The notes under the pieces: generated by a model
The model's input: only the letters and a program-made list of their open reading frames with translations
Told to the model about the DNA's origin: nothing
Database searches by the model: none
Assembly: GCA_903891085.1 (NCBI GenBank)
Contig: CAITDJ010000147.1
Span: 1 to 43,543 of the forward strand
DNA: 43,543 nt
Source: an uncultured Bacteroidota bacterium
Lineage (GTDB): Bacteria; Bacteroidota; Bacteroidia; Bacteroidales; F082
Direction: 5' to 3'
In this document: positions 7,837 through 16,899 of the stretch, piece after piece
Position numbering within the stretch: position 1 is the stretch's first letter
Layout: the number at the start of each line of letters is the position of its first letter
Position numbers and translations under genes: made by a program

Positions 7837-9330
7837 TTATTTACCTTCTGTTAGCCGGTTTATTCCGGCTTTCGCTTTTTGATGAATTCCTGACCGGTAT
7901 TCATCAGGTTTCATGCTTAGACAGAGTTTGTAAGATTCAATCGCTTTTTGTATTTCACCCTTTACTTCATAAATCTCCCCTGATTTCAGGGCAGCATTTG
8001 CCGCGAAATAAAACGGCGCATTCCGGCCAAACGCTATCACCTCCTGGTAATTCACCAGCGCGTTATCATAGCTTTTCATAGCATGAAAAACACGTCCTTT
8101 TCGATAATAATATTCCAAAATTACCGCCTCAGATTGATTGGTAGTGCATTCGAATTTTGACAAAACCTGCGATGCTTCGTGATAATATCCCCCATCAAAC
8201 AGCAAACGGGACTTTAACAAATTAACATCCGGTTTTACCAACCTATTGGCTTCTATAACCGCTTGTTTATCTGCCTCAACCTGCCCTGAAGGCTGTTTTG
8301 GAATCTGAGTCATCCAATTCTTGTAGGCAAGTGTATCACCTTCCAGCAGCCCAATCCAGGCGAGTTTTCTGATTGCATCCTGTCTGTAATTTTTTCCATG
8401 AAAAGAAATGATAAAATTGCGGTAATAACTATCCGCTTTCATATCTAACTTTCTGAACATTGTCTCGGCTTCCAGATAACTGAGGTAGAAAAACGGGTAA
8501 TACTCCTCTCCTGTCGGACGATGAAGCAGAGTTACAAAAGCAGCATCATTATTACCTGTCCGCATTTCGATGGTTGCCTTCAAATAAACCAGCAACAGAT
8601 TCGTTGAATCAACCGATTGCAATGAACTCAACAATAGTTGTAAATCATCAGGTTCAGCCAATAAATTCAACTCAGCAAAACCCAGAAAAAACAAGGCCTC
8701 TGCCTGCAAATAGCTGAAGTCGTTTGTTGTTTTACATTGTATCAAAACCTCCTTCATCTCCTCAATTCCCTGATTTACTGAACCATTCATCGAGGTCAGT
8801 TTCACAATCCATTGATAATCATCCGGAATACTTCCAACCAGGGCATGCAATAATCCGAGCAAAAGTTTATTTGGCAGAAAACCAGGATATTTCCTTTCAT
8901 TTTCTTCCAGCTGAATAAATGAGCGTCGCAATTCGAAAGCAGCTGTATAGTATTCGCCAAATTTCAGGCGTGCAAAGGCCCATTGAATGTTTATGGTTGC
9001 CTGCGACCACAAATAGTAGGGTGAATCAATTGGTTGTTTCTGAAGTTCCAACAGCCTGATTGACTTATTAACTTCAAGTTTTTCAAACAATAGCTCATCT
9101 TCTGAGATGAAAACTTTAAAAAAATCAATATAGTTTTCAAGCGTTATCGTCAGAAGATTGTCAGGGTGGTTCTTTATCTCCTCTGTCAGGATGGCCTTAC
9201 CTTTTTCAAAACGTAAGGCAATAATGTGCTGGTAGGCCTCCCTGCTATCCTGATTAAAGTCGAACTGCTGTGAAGTAAGACTTTTTGAAAAAACAAGAAG
9301 TGCAATTAGAAAGATAGCATGTTTGATCAT
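7837..9330 (-). CDS. Secreted/periplasmic tetratricopeptide-repeat protein
   Basis: 497 residues. The ATG at 9330 (MIKHAIFLIALLVFSKSLTSQ) gives a proper signal peptide. An upstream in-frame ATG at 9345 overlaps the terminator hairpin of the preceding gene and is rejected. Helical-repeat sequence runs throughout. The clearest TPRs are near the C-terminus (about residues 405-490), for example YYYRKGRVFHAMKSYDNAL and KSGEIYEVKGEIQKAIESY. TPRs mediate protein contacts; the partner is unknown. It is convergent with the OmpP1-like gene. The weak A/T-only inverted repeat at 7813-7841 overlaps its stop codon and might act in termination. Confidence 0.8.
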   Translation of the reverse strand: MIKHAIFLIALLVFSKSLTSQQFDFNQDSREAYQHIIALRFEKGKAILTEEIKNHPDNLLTITLENYIDFFKVFISEDELLFEKLEVNKSIRLLELQKQPIDSPYYLWSQATINIQWAFARLKFGEYYTAAFELRRSFIQLEENERKYPGFLPNKLLLGLLHALVGSIPDDYQWIVKLTSMNGSVNQGIEEMKEVLIQCKTTNDFSYLQAEALFFLGFAELNLLAEPDDLQLLLSSLQSVDSTNLLLVYLKATIEMRTGNNDAAFVTLLHRPTGEEYYPFFYLSYLEAETMFRKLDMKADSYYRNFIISFHGKNYRQDAIRKLAWIGLLEGDTLAYKNWMTQIPKQPSGQVEADKQAVIEANRLVKPDVNLLKSRLLFDGGYYHEASQVLSKFECTTNQSEAVILEYYYRKGRVFHAMKSYDNALVNYQEVIAFGRNAPFYFAANAALKSGEIYEVKGEIQKAIESYKLCLSMKPDEYRSGIHQKAKAGINRLTEGK

Positions 9331-9344
9331 GGTGTAAAAATACA

Positions 9345-9374
9345 AAAAGGGAGCATCGGTAGATACTCCCTTTT
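9345..9374 (-). terminator. Rho-independent terminator after the zinc-ribbon gene
   Basis: Perfect 9-base arms AAAAGGGAG and CTCCCTTTT enclose a 12-base loop. On the minus strand the stem runs into TTTTTG, 20 bases after the stop of the zinc-ribbon gene. Confidence 0.85.
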
Positions 9375-9394
9375 CAAAACATCATTATTAACTG

Positions 9395-10195
9395 CTATAC
9401 GTAAAGAGCGGCGATCTCCTGATCAACAAGTATACGGCCACAATATTCACATACAATTACTTTCTTATGAACACGAATATCCAACTGATGCTGTGGCGGG
9501 ATTTTATTAAAACAACCTCCACAGGCATCGCGCTCTATCTGTACAACGGCCAAGCCATTGCGTGCATTTTTACGAATTCTTTTGTATGCAATAACAAGAC
9601 GGTCCTCGATCAGCTCTTCGCTCTTTTTCGATTTGTTCATCAGGTCAATCTCGTCCTTTTCGGTTTCTTCGATGATGGACTGAAGCTCAGATTTTTTCAG
9701 ATCAAGGTCTGAATTCCTGTCGGTTAGTCTTTCTTTGGCCGCAGTAATCTGTAATCCGATTTCATCGAGCGAAATAGTGTACTCTCTGATTCTTTTTTCA
9801 GAAAGTTGGATTTCAAGGTTCTGAAATTCAATTTCTTTGGAAAGAGAATCATATTCACGGTTGTTCCGGACATTTTTGTGCTGCTCCTCGTATTTTGCAA
9901 TCAAAGTGCGACTATCTTTAATAGACAGTTTTTTTTCGTTGACTGAATTATTCAGAATAACAACTTCATTTTCAAATTTCTCAATTCTTGTCTCTAATCC
10001 GGCGATTTCATCTTCCAGATCCTGTACTTCCAATGGAAGTTCACCTCTGACAATTCTTATTCTATCTATTTGCGAATCAATTTGTTGTAGCGTATACAAC
10101 GCTACTAATTTTTGTTCTACACTTACCTCATGCGCTTCGTCATGATGTGCTTGATTCACCTTTTTTTCTACCACAGATTTTTTCTCCGTTGCCAT
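9395..10195 (-). CDS. Coiled-coil protein with C-terminal C4 zinc ribbon (DUF164/CT398-like)
   Basis: 266 residues. About residues 25-205 are predicted to be long antiparallel coiled coil, rich in Glu/Lys/Leu heptads such as LEDEIAGLETRIEKFENEV. The C-terminus has two CxxC knuckles, CGGC and CEYC, about 25 residues apart, the arrangement of the C4-type zinc-ribbon family that includes Chlamydia CT398. Family members have been linked to nucleic-acid binding or to secretion and sigma factor partners, but no role is settled. It starts eight bases after the Nif3-like gene stop, so the two form an operon, closed by the terminator at 9345-9374. Confidence 0.88.
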   Translation of the reverse strand: MATEKKSVVEKKVNQAHHDEAHEVSVEQKLVALYTLQQIDSQIDRIRIVRGELPLEVQDLEDEIAGLETRIEKFENEVVILNNSVNEKKLSIKDSRTLIAKYEEQHKNVRNNREYDSLSKEIEFQNLEIQLSEKRIREYTISLDEIGLQITAAKERLTDRNSDLDLKKSELQSIIEETEKDEIDLMNKSKKSEELIEDRLVIAYKRIRKNARNGLAVVQIERDACGGCFNKIPPQHQLDIRVHKKVIVCEYCGRILVDQEIAALYV

Positions 10196-10203
10196 ACAAA
10201 AAA

Positions 10204-11313
10204 TTACTTTTTATTAAAATAACACACTGCATTGGTATTCACTCCCGAATTCAGGACTGCAAAGGTAGGGTATTTTTTTTGAATGATTTCAACTATCAAT
10301 TCTTTTGTAAATTGTTCGGTTTCAAAATGCCCTGCATCCACTAAAAACAGTTTTCCATCCGCTTCAAAAAAATCATGATATTTGATATCTGCCGTAACAA
10401 AAGCATCTGCCTGTGCCGAAAGGGCTGTCTTTATTAAAAATGCACCTGATCCACCACAAACAGCAACTTTTCCTATTTTTTTACCGATAAAAGCGGTATG
10501 CCGTAACGAGGCAGTCCCAAATATGGTTTGTAAATAAACAAGGAATTCGTTTTCTGTCATTTCATCGGGTAGAAATCCGATAATTCCGGCCCCGAAAGAT
10601 TGAAACTGATTTTCCAGCGGATAAATATCATAGGCTACTTCTTCATAAGGATGCACGGCAATAAGTGACCTGACAACAGCACTTATATGAAACTCAGGAA
10701 CAATCATTTCGATACGTGTTTCCGGTTCTTCATGGAGGTGGTTTTTTTGTCCAACATATGGTGTAGCTGCCTCGTTTGCCCTGAAAGTTCCCGTCCCGTT
10801 AGAGTTGAAACTGCAGCTATCGTAATTACCAATACTACCTCCACCAGCTTGACTTATGGCTTCCCTTACTTTGTCAGCATAACTATGCGGACAAAAAGTG
10901 ACAAACTTTTTTAATAAACCTTCAGTTGGTTGCAACACAGAAGCGGATTTCAGTTGCAATTTTTCGGCAATTTTAAAATTAACCCCCTGTCCGCTGTTAT
11001 CGAGGTTGGTGTGCATGGCGGCAATGGCAATATTATTTGCAATCGCACGTATAACAATGCGTTCGACCTGACCTTTCGGTGTAAGTTTTTTTATTCCCTT
11101 AAATATCAATGGATGATGGGAGATAATCAGGCCACATTCTCTTTTAATAGCCTCATCCACAACTTCTTCAGTGACATCTATACAAACCAGCACTTGTTTA
11201 ATAGCAGATTCTTCATCACCGATCAGAAGACCACAATTGTCGTAAGATTCCTGCAACGATAATGGGGCAATCTGCTGAATGGATTGTAAAATATCCCTGA
11301 TTTTTAGTTCCAT
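10204..11313 (-). CDS. Nif3-like dinuclear metal-centre protein (YbgI/YqfO family)
   Basis: 369 residues from the ATG at 11313 (MELKIRDIL); a start 15 bases earlier (MSATNMEL) is possible. Metal-binding signatures of the Nif3 family are present: IISHHPLIF with the His pair, AAMHTNLDN, and near the C-terminus DIKYHDFFEADGKL and DAGHFETEQF with His and Glu ligands. The central 130 residues or so, including HPYEEVAYDIYPLEN, form the PII-like insertion of the longer YqfO-type members. The family is sometimes named GTP cyclohydrolase I type 2, but its in vivo reaction is unsettled. It is first in an operon with the zinc-ribbon protein. Confidence 0.92.
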   Translation of the reverse strand: MELKIRDILQSIQQIAPLSLQESYDNCGLLIGDEESAIKQVLVCIDVTEEVVDEAIKRECGLIISHHPLIFKGIKKLTPKGQVERIVIRAIANNIAIAAMHTNLDNSGQGVNFKIAEKLQLKSASVLQPTEGLLKKFVTFCPHSYADKVREAISQAGGGSIGNYDSCSFNSNGTGTFRANEAATPYVGQKNHLHEEPETRIEMIVPEFHISAVVRSLIAVHPYEEVAYDIYPLENQFQSFGAGIIGFLPDEMTENEFLVYLQTIFGTASLRHTAFIGKKIGKVAVCGGSGAFLIKTALSAQADAFVTADIKYHDFFEADGKLFLVDAGHFETEQFTKELIVEIIQKKYPTFAVLNSGVNTNAVCYFNKK

Positions 11314-11462
11314 ATTTGTAGCACTCACATTAATTAATAGTTACTTTTTTGCTTATTCAAAATACCTGCTGCCTTGTTTCTTCCTGTTTTATTCATCAAC
11401 AGTCATTCAGTTTATGGTTTAACTACATATTTATCAATACTTTCAGGCAATGATGTGTAGTA

Positions 11463-11470
11463 CAAAAATA
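11463..11470 (-). promoter_or_regulatory. Candidate -7 box TATTTTTG for the Nif3-like gene
   Basis: An exact TAnnTTTG match on the minus strand about 150 bases before the start. No -33 TTTG is seen at 19-21 bases (one lies at 14 bases). In an A/T-rich spacer this could occur by chance. Confidence 0.2.
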
Positions 11471-11594
11471 CAACATATTAACAACAAACAACTTGCACTT
11501 GGTAGTAACTAAAACTGCAAATTTTCGTAACAGCACTTCAAGCGTTAACGAAAGAAAATAAATCGTTACTTTTAACGAACAATTAAGATATCAG

Positions 11595-12650
11595 ATGAGA
11601 GTTTTATTGATGCCGTTTGCATTTATTTACAAACTGATTTTGTTGTTCAGGCATCTGTTATATGACTATAAAATCAAACACAGCGAAAGATTTAATGAAC
11701 CGGTAATATGTGTCGGGAACCTATCTTTCGGTGGGACTGGTAAAACTCCTCATATTGAATACATTACCCGACTTTTGCAAAGCAATTATCAAGTGGCCAT
11801 CTTAAGCAGGGGTTATCGCAGACAAACGAAAGGATTTATCCTTGCTCAAAAAAACAGTGCGTTCGAAACTATTGGTGACGAACCCAGGCAATACCTGAAC
11901 AAATTTGAAAAAGTCATTGTTGCCGTTGATGAAAAAAGGGTCAGGGGAATAAAGAATCTCCTGCAACTAAACCCGAAACCGGAAGTTATTTTGCTCGATG
12001 ATGCCTTTCAGCACCGCGCAGTATCGGCAGGACTAAATATATTACTCACTGATTATCACCAGCTTTATCCACAGGATCATCTTTTCCCTGCCGGTAGACT
12101 CCGCGATGTGAAATCGGCAGCCCATCGGGCAGATATTATTGTAGTAACCAAAACTCCAAAAGTTTTTTCACCATTTATTTACAGACAGCTGAGTACTTTA
12201 ATAAATCCCCGGCCACACCAGAAACTTTTCTTTTCCTATCTAACTTATGGTCGCTTTTTACCGGTGAAACCACAGCAAACCTTAAGCCCTCCTAACATAA
12301 ATGGCACGATATTGCTGTTTTGCGGAATAGCAAATCCTTACCCTCTGCAGGAATATTTGCAAACAAAATGCAACGAATTGATTCTGGTTGATTTTCCTGA
12401 TCATCATAATTTTTCCGAAAAAGACATGCAATCAATCATCAAACAATATGAAAGCATTCTGGGTAAAAATAAAATGATTATTACAACAGAGAAAGACGCA
12501 ATGCGATTGATAGATTCTCCATATCTTAGCCGATTCGATGGGATTCCATTTTTCTATATTCCGATCGAGGTAAAATTTCATCATGAAAAAGATTCAAATT
12601 TTGATAAAGAGATACTAGATTATGTTAGAAAAAATCACACAAACAACTGA
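11595..12650 (+). CDS. lpxK: Tetraacyldisaccharide 4'-kinase (lipid A synthesis)
   Basis: 351 residues. LpxK uses ATP to phosphorylate the 4' position of the lipid A disaccharide at the inner face of the inner membrane. The N-terminal hydrophobic segment (MPFAFIYKLILLFRHLL) is followed by the P-loop GNLSFGGTGKTPHIEY (GGTGKT at residues 46-51). LSRGYRR, GDEPRQYL, the Walker B-like VILLDDAFQHR and FPAGRLRD follow. These are the expected family blocks in the expected order. Its last 29 bases overlap the start of the purine nucleoside phosphorylase gene, and lpxH lies two genes on, so this is a lipid A-containing operon. Confidence 0.96.
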   Translation: MRVLLMPFAFIYKLILLFRHLLYDYKIKHSERFNEPVICVGNLSFGGTGKTPHIEYITRLLQSNYQVAILSRGYRRQTKGFILAQKNSAFETIGDEPRQYLNKFEKVIVAVDEKRVRGIKNLLQLNPKPEVILLDDAFQHRAVSAGLNILLTDYHQLYPQDHLFPAGRLRDVKSAAHRADIIVVTKTPKVFSPFIYRQLSTLINPRPHQKLFFSYLTYGRFLPVKPQQTLSPPNINGTILLFCGIANPYPLQEYLQTKCNELILVDFPDHHNFSEKDMQSIIKQYESILGKNKMIITTEKDAMRLIDSPYLSRFDGIPFFYIPIEVKFHHEKDSNFDKEILDYVRKNHTNN

Positions 12651-13437
12651 ATACATACAGAATAAAGTACACTGGCAACCTGAAGCAGGTATCATACTGG
12701 GCACAGGTCTTGGCGAATTGGTAAATGAAATTGATATTGAATTAGCTATCCCTTATGTTGAAATACCAAATTTTCCGGTATCAACTGTCCATGGCCATCA
12801 GGGGAGGCTCATATTTGGCACCTTAAGTGGTAAAAAAATCGTTGCCATGCAGGGTAGATTTCATTACTACGAGGGATATTCCATGCAGGAAGTTACATTT
12901 CCCATCCGCGTGATGAAAATGCTTGGAATAAAATTATTAATTGTTTCGAATGCCAGTGGTGGATTGAATGCTGACTTTGCTGTCGGTGATTTGATGCTTA
13001 TCCGCGATCATATCAACCTCATGCCAAATCCCCTGATTGGAAGAAATGATGACCGGTTGGGACCTCGTTTTCCAGACATGAGTAAATCATATGATGCAGA
13101 TATTCTGGATATTGCCAGAAATGTTGCTGAAAAAAACGGAATCAAGGTACATACAGGCGTTTATGCGGCTGTAACAGGCCCCACCTTTGAAACGCCTTCG
13201 GAATACTATTATATTCATACCATCGGGGCCGACGCTGTGGGAATGTCAACTGTGCCAGAAGTTATCGTGGCACGTCACAGCAAACTAAAAGTATTTGCTG
13301 TTTCAGTTATCAGCGATCTGGGTGTGAAAGGTAAAATTGTTGAAGTTTCGCACGAAGAAGTAATTGATGCTGCTGCTGCCGCACAACCCAAGATGACAAA
13401 ACTGATCAAGGAATTGTTAAAAGAAGATGTTTTTTAG
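12622..13437 (+). CDS. punA: Purine nucleoside phosphorylase (trimeric, inosine/guanosine type)
   Basis: 271 residues. It splits purine ribonucleosides or deoxyribonucleosides with phosphate to base and (deoxy)ribose-1-phosphate. Family blocks are GIILGTGLGEL, VHGHQGRLIFG (phosphate-binding His), MQGRFHYYEGYS, VSNASGGLN, GPTFETPSEY and GADAVGMSTVPEVIVARH. Length and motifs fit the trimeric PNP/XapA-PunA group, not the hexameric DeoD group. The start ATG lies inside lpxK, overlapping by 29 bases in another frame; the next in-frame ATG is too far in, so translational coupling is likely. The metabolic link to lpxK and lpxH is not obvious. Confidence 0.95.
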   Translation: MLEKITQTTEYIQNKVHWQPEAGIILGTGLGELVNEIDIELAIPYVEIPNFPVSTVHGHQGRLIFGTLSGKKIVAMQGRFHYYEGYSMQEVTFPIRVMKMLGIKLLIVSNASGGLNADFAVGDLMLIRDHINLMPNPLIGRNDDRLGPRFPDMSKSYDADILDIARNVAEKNGIKVHTGVYAAVTGPTFETPSEYYYIHTIGADAVGMSTVPEVIVARHSKLKVFAVSVISDLGVKGKIVEVSHEEVIDAAAAAQPKMTKLIKELLKEDVF

Positions 13438-13464
13438 GAATTTTTCGATATACCTAAAAACACG

Positions 13465-14235
13465 ATGAAAACTCCCGGAACAAAAATATATTTTGCCTCT
13501 GACTTTCACCTGGGTGTCCCCGACCATGACAACAGTCTTGTGCGTGAAAAAAAACTTGTTCGCTGGCTTGATATCATTAAGCATGATGCGGCAGAGATTT
13601 TTTTGATGGGAGATGTTTTCGATTTCTGGTTCGAGTATTCAACAGTAATACCAAAAGGGTATGTACGTTTGCTGGGTAAAATCGCTGAAATTGCAGACAG
13701 TGGTATTCCTGTGCATGTTTTCAGAGGAAACCATGATGTCTGGGCATTCAACTATTTAAATAAGGAGCTTGGCGTTCAACTTCATCGCAATCCGGTGATA
13801 CGAAACTTCAATGGTAAACAATTCTATCTCGCCCATGGTGATGGATTAGGACCAGGCGATACAGGTTATAAATTTCTGAAAAAAGTATTCGAATTGAAAG
13901 TTAACCAGTTCTTATTTAAATGGTTACATCCTGATATCGGAACCAGACTTGGTCTCTATTTTTCGCGTAAAAGCCGGATCGCCAATATCGCACGGGAACA
14001 TAAAAATGATTTCAAGTTTATTGTTGAAAAAGAGATGCTTTATGCCTACTGCATGCAAACACTTGAAAAACAACAGGATCTTGACTATTTTATATTCGGC
14101 CATCGCCATGTTCCTTTAGTTTATCCTTTAAACGGCAAGGCCAATATGGTAATACTGGGCGATTGGGTAACCAACTTCACTTACGCTGTTTTTGACGGAG
14201 AGAAACTTGATCTTCAGTTTTTTGAAAAAGAATAG
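13465..14235 (+). CDS. lpxH: UDP-2,3-diacylglucosamine diphosphatase (lipid A synthesis)
   Basis: 256 residues of the calcineurin-like metallophosphoesterase fold. LpxH hydrolyses UDP-2,3-diacylglucosamine to lipid X and UMP at the membrane surface. Metal-binding motifs are seen in order: SDFHLG (D13, H15), GDVFDFW (D50), GNHD (N89, H90), AHGDG and FGHRH near residue 212. It starts 27 bases after the phosphorylase stop and is probably transcribed with lpxK. The 121-base convergent gap to the GAPDH gene has no clear hairpin. Confidence 0.93.
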   Translation: MKTPGTKIYFASDFHLGVPDHDNSLVREKKLVRWLDIIKHDAAEIFLMGDVFDFWFEYSTVIPKGYVRLLGKIAEIADSGIPVHVFRGNHDVWAFNYLNKELGVQLHRNPVIRNFNGKQFYLAHGDGLGPGDTGYKFLKKVFELKVNQFLFKWLHPDIGTRLGLYFSRKSRIANIAREHKNDFKFIVEKEMLYAYCMQTLEKQQDLDYFIFGHRHVPLVYPLNGKANMVILGDWVTNFTYAVFDGEKLDLQFFEKE

Positions 14236-14356
14236 TTATCCGAATAGGTAATAATACTGAGCAAATTCAAGGATAATATTTTAGATTAATTCAATGTGTA
14301 ACCCAACAGTTTGGATACAATTCAATATCAACTTCATGTCAATCTGAAGGATAATC

Positions 14357-15370
14357 TTAAGCAAACTTCACAATCAACTCCACCAACCTGCTTGCATAAC
14401 CCATCTCGTTGTCGTACCAGGCGACAACTTTTACTAATTTATTTTTCTCGCCCAAAACCGCAGTCAATCCGGCATCAAAAACCGCAGAATGTGTATTTCC
14501 AATAATGTCGGCTGAAACAATCGGGTCTTCGGTATATTGTAAAATACCTTTCAATGAAGTCTGGGACGCTAGCTTGAATGCTGCATTGATCGATTCAACA
14601 CTTGCCGATTTTGCAAGTGTACAGGTTAAATCAGTAAGCGAACCATCGGGCACAGGCACCCGAATCCCTGCTCCACCCAGGTTACCTTTCAGATGCGGGA
14701 AAATACGGGTGGAGGCCTTCGCTGCTCCGGTTGTTGTCGGGACAATAGATGAAGCGGCTGCCCTACCCCTGCGCCAATCGCTGTGTGGTCCATCAACCAG
14801 ATTCTGGTCTTTGGTGTAGGAATGAACAGTGGTGATAAAACCTTTTTCCACACCCCAATTATCATCCAGTATTTTTATCAAGGGGGCAACGTTATTTGTT
14901 GTGCACGATGCGTTTGAAATGATAATATCCTTTCGGTCAACAAGATGATCATTCACGCCAAGAACAATATATTTAATTTCCTCATGATCGTCCTTTGCCG
15001 GTGCAGAGATAATCACTTTACGGGCTCCCGAATCGTGCACATGTTTGAGAGCAAATGCTGGTGTAATAAAAAGTCCTGTTGACTCAATCACAACATCTAT
15101 TTTAAACGCTTTCCAGGGAAGCTTTGAAGGATCAGGTTCATTGAATACGCTTATTCTTTGATTATTAATTACGAGTTGTTGGTTATCAACACATATCTCG
15201 CCAGCAAATCCACCATGAATGGAATCGTATTTGAACAAATGTGCCAGGTTCTCAACCGGTGCCAAATCGTTGATTGCAATTACCTCAATATCATTTCGTT
15301 TCAAAATCTGTCGCAAGGTGATTCGACCGATTCGGCCAAATCCATTGATGGCTACCCTGATATTTCCCAT
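14357..15370 (-). CDS. gap: Glyceraldehyde-3-phosphate dehydrogenase, type I
   Basis: 337 residues. It oxidises glyceraldehyde-3-phosphate to 1,3-bisphosphoglycerate with NAD(P)+ in glycolysis. The Rossmann motif NGFGRIGR (residues 9-16), the active-site SNASCTTNN with Cys156, the base His183 in TTVHSYT, and the C-terminal YDNEMGYASRLVELI are all present. The residue four after the catalytic Cys is Asn where most GAPDHs have Cys; I recall the same TTNN form in other Bacteroidetes GAPDHs, so it is probably a lineage trait and not a defect. The gene stands alone between lpxH (convergent) and the M20 peptidase (divergent). Confidence 0.96.
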   Translation of the reverse strand: MGNIRVAINGFGRIGRITLRQILKRNDIEVIAINDLAPVENLAHLFKYDSIHGGFAGEICVDNQQLVINNQRISVFNEPDPSKLPWKAFKIDVVIESTGLFITPAFALKHVHDSGARKVIISAPAKDDHEEIKYIVLGVNDHLVDRKDIIISNASCTTNNVAPLIKILDDNWGVEKGFITTVHSYTKDQNLVDGPHSDWRRGRAAASSIVPTTTGAAKASTRIFPHLKGNLGGAGIRVPVPDGSLTDLTCTLAKSASVESINAAFKLASQTSLKGILQYTEDPIVSADIIGNTHSAVFDAGLTAVLGEKNKLVKVVAWYDNEMGYASRLVELIVKFA

Positions 15371-15389
15371 AATTTGAATGTTTTCAAAA

Positions 15390-15397
15390 CAAAGGTA
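15390..15397 (-). promoter_or_regulatory. Candidate -7 box TACCTTTG for gap
   Basis: An exact TAnnTTTG match on the minus strand, 20 bases before the gap ATG. This would give a leader of roughly 10-15 bases. No clear TTTG at -33. Confidence 0.35.
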
Positions 15398-15520
15398 AGG
15401 GTTTCATTTAAACTTCGAATTTAAGAATTGTCGCGACTCATCTTAGATTAGCATTTTTTGTGAATTAGAAATACATATAATCTGTATTTTTATCCTCAAA
15501 AAAATACCAAAATATAAGTC

Positions 15521-16894
15521 ATGGACAAAATAAAATCATACATCGAAGCCAACAAGGACCGTTTCATGGACGAGTTATTTGGCTTAATCCGCATTCCTTC
15601 AATTAGTTCTATTGCAGATCATCAACCTGATATGCTGAAGGCAGCCGAATACTGGAAACAGAGCATTTTAAGTGCTGGTGCTGACAGCGCTGAAATATTG
15701 CCGACAAAAGGAAATCCTGTTGTTTTTGGCCAAAAAATTATTGATCCAACCTTACCTACAATTCTTGTTTACGCTCACTACGATGTGATGCCGGTCGATC
15801 CGATAGAATTATGGACTTCACCACCATTTGAACCGGAAATACGGTATGGAAAGATTTTCGCCCGGGGTGCTGACGATGATAAAGGTCAGGGGTTCATGCA
15901 TGCGAAGGCCTTCGAAACGATGGTGAAAACCAATAACCTGCCCTGTAATGTGAAATTCATGATTGAGGGTGAAGAAGAAATCGGTTCGGTAAATCTGGCA
16001 TCATGGTGTACCGAAAATAAGGAAATGCTTAAAGCAGATATCATCCTGGTTTCAGACACAAGCTGGCTCAGGGCCGACCTTCCTTCAATCACCACCGGAT
16101 TGCGTGGACTTGCCTATTGGCAGGTAGAAGTTACGGGAGCCAACCGCGATTTACATTCAGGTTTGTTTGGTGGCGCTGTTGCCAACCCTATTATCACCCT
16201 GGCTGAGATGATCACCTCCATGCTCGACAAAAACAATCATATCACGATTCCGTGTTTTTATGATGATGTGATTGAGGCCACAGCAGCGGAAAGAGAATTA
16301 CTGAACAAAGCTCCATTTAGTGCCGAAAAATACAAGGCAGCCATCGGTGTGGATGAATTGCGCGGCGAGGCTGGTTATACAACTACTGAACATACCGGTA
16401 TCAGGCCTACATTTGATGTTTGCGGAATCTGGGGTGGTTATGCCGGTGAAGGAGCAAAAACAGTGCTGCCTTCCAAGGCTTTTGCAAAGATTTCATGTCG
16501 TTTGGTTCCAAATCAAAACCACGAGAAAATCGCTGATATGTTCAAAAAACATTTTGAAAGTATAGCACCTAAATCAGTAAAAGTGAAGGTGGAGCATTTG
16601 CATGGCGGACAGGCCTATATGTGTCCGATTGAATTGCCGGCGTACAAGGCTGCCGAAAAAGCCTATTTGCAGGTGCTTGGCAAGCAACCACTCCCAATGC
16701 GCAGTGGTGGAAGTATTCCAATTATTTCAGATTTCGAGAAAATTCTTGGCATTAAATCCGTGTTGATGGGATTTGGTTTGGAATCGGATGCAATTCACTC
16801 ACCCAATGAAAACTATCCGGTGGATCATTTTTACAACGGCATAGAAACCATCACTTGGTTTTACCAATATTTTAGTGAAATGAGTAGAGAGTAA
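15521..16894 (+). CDS. M20-family dipeptidase
   Basis: 457 residues of the M20/M25/M40 zinc exopeptidase family, close to bacterial dipeptidases and carnosinase-like enzymes. Metal and catalytic residues are visible: LVYAHYDVMP (H86, D88), GADDDKGQ (bridging Asp near 119-120) and MIEGEEEIGS (Glu pair near 151-153). The dimerisation lid domain (about residues 195-320) contains GANRDLHSGLFGG. The C-terminal RSGGSIPII and HSPNENYPVDHFYNG blocks supply the last ligands. It has no signal peptide, so it is likely cytoplasmic and acts on short peptides. Exact substrate is unknown. Confidence 0.92.
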   Translation: MDKIKSYIEANKDRFMDELFGLIRIPSISSIADHQPDMLKAAEYWKQSILSAGADSAEILPTKGNPVVFGQKIIDPTLPTILVYAHYDVMPVDPIELWTSPPFEPEIRYGKIFARGADDDKGQGFMHAKAFETMVKTNNLPCNVKFMIEGEEEIGSVNLASWCTENKEMLKADIILVSDTSWLRADLPSITTGLRGLAYWQVEVTGANRDLHSGLFGGAVANPIITLAEMITSMLDKNNHITIPCFYDDVIEATAAERELLNKAPFSAEKYKAAIGVDELRGEAGYTTTEHTGIRPTFDVCGIWGGYAGEGAKTVLPSKAFAKISCRLVPNQNHEKIADMFKKHFESIAPKSVKVKVEHLHGGQAYMCPIELPAYKAAEKAYLQVLGKQPLPMRSGGSIPIISDFEKILGIKSVLMGFGLESDAIHSPNENYPVDHFYNGIETITWFYQYFSEMSRE

Positions 16895-16899
16895 AGGGG

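Noticed and set aside
7813..7841. Hairpin AATAAAGT/ACTTTATT as a firm terminator
   Set aside because: The stem is nearly all A/T with a 13-base loop and overlaps the stop codon; too weak for a feature of its own.
14156..14361. Terminator between lpxH and gap
   Set aside because: No stem of useful length was found in the convergent gap.
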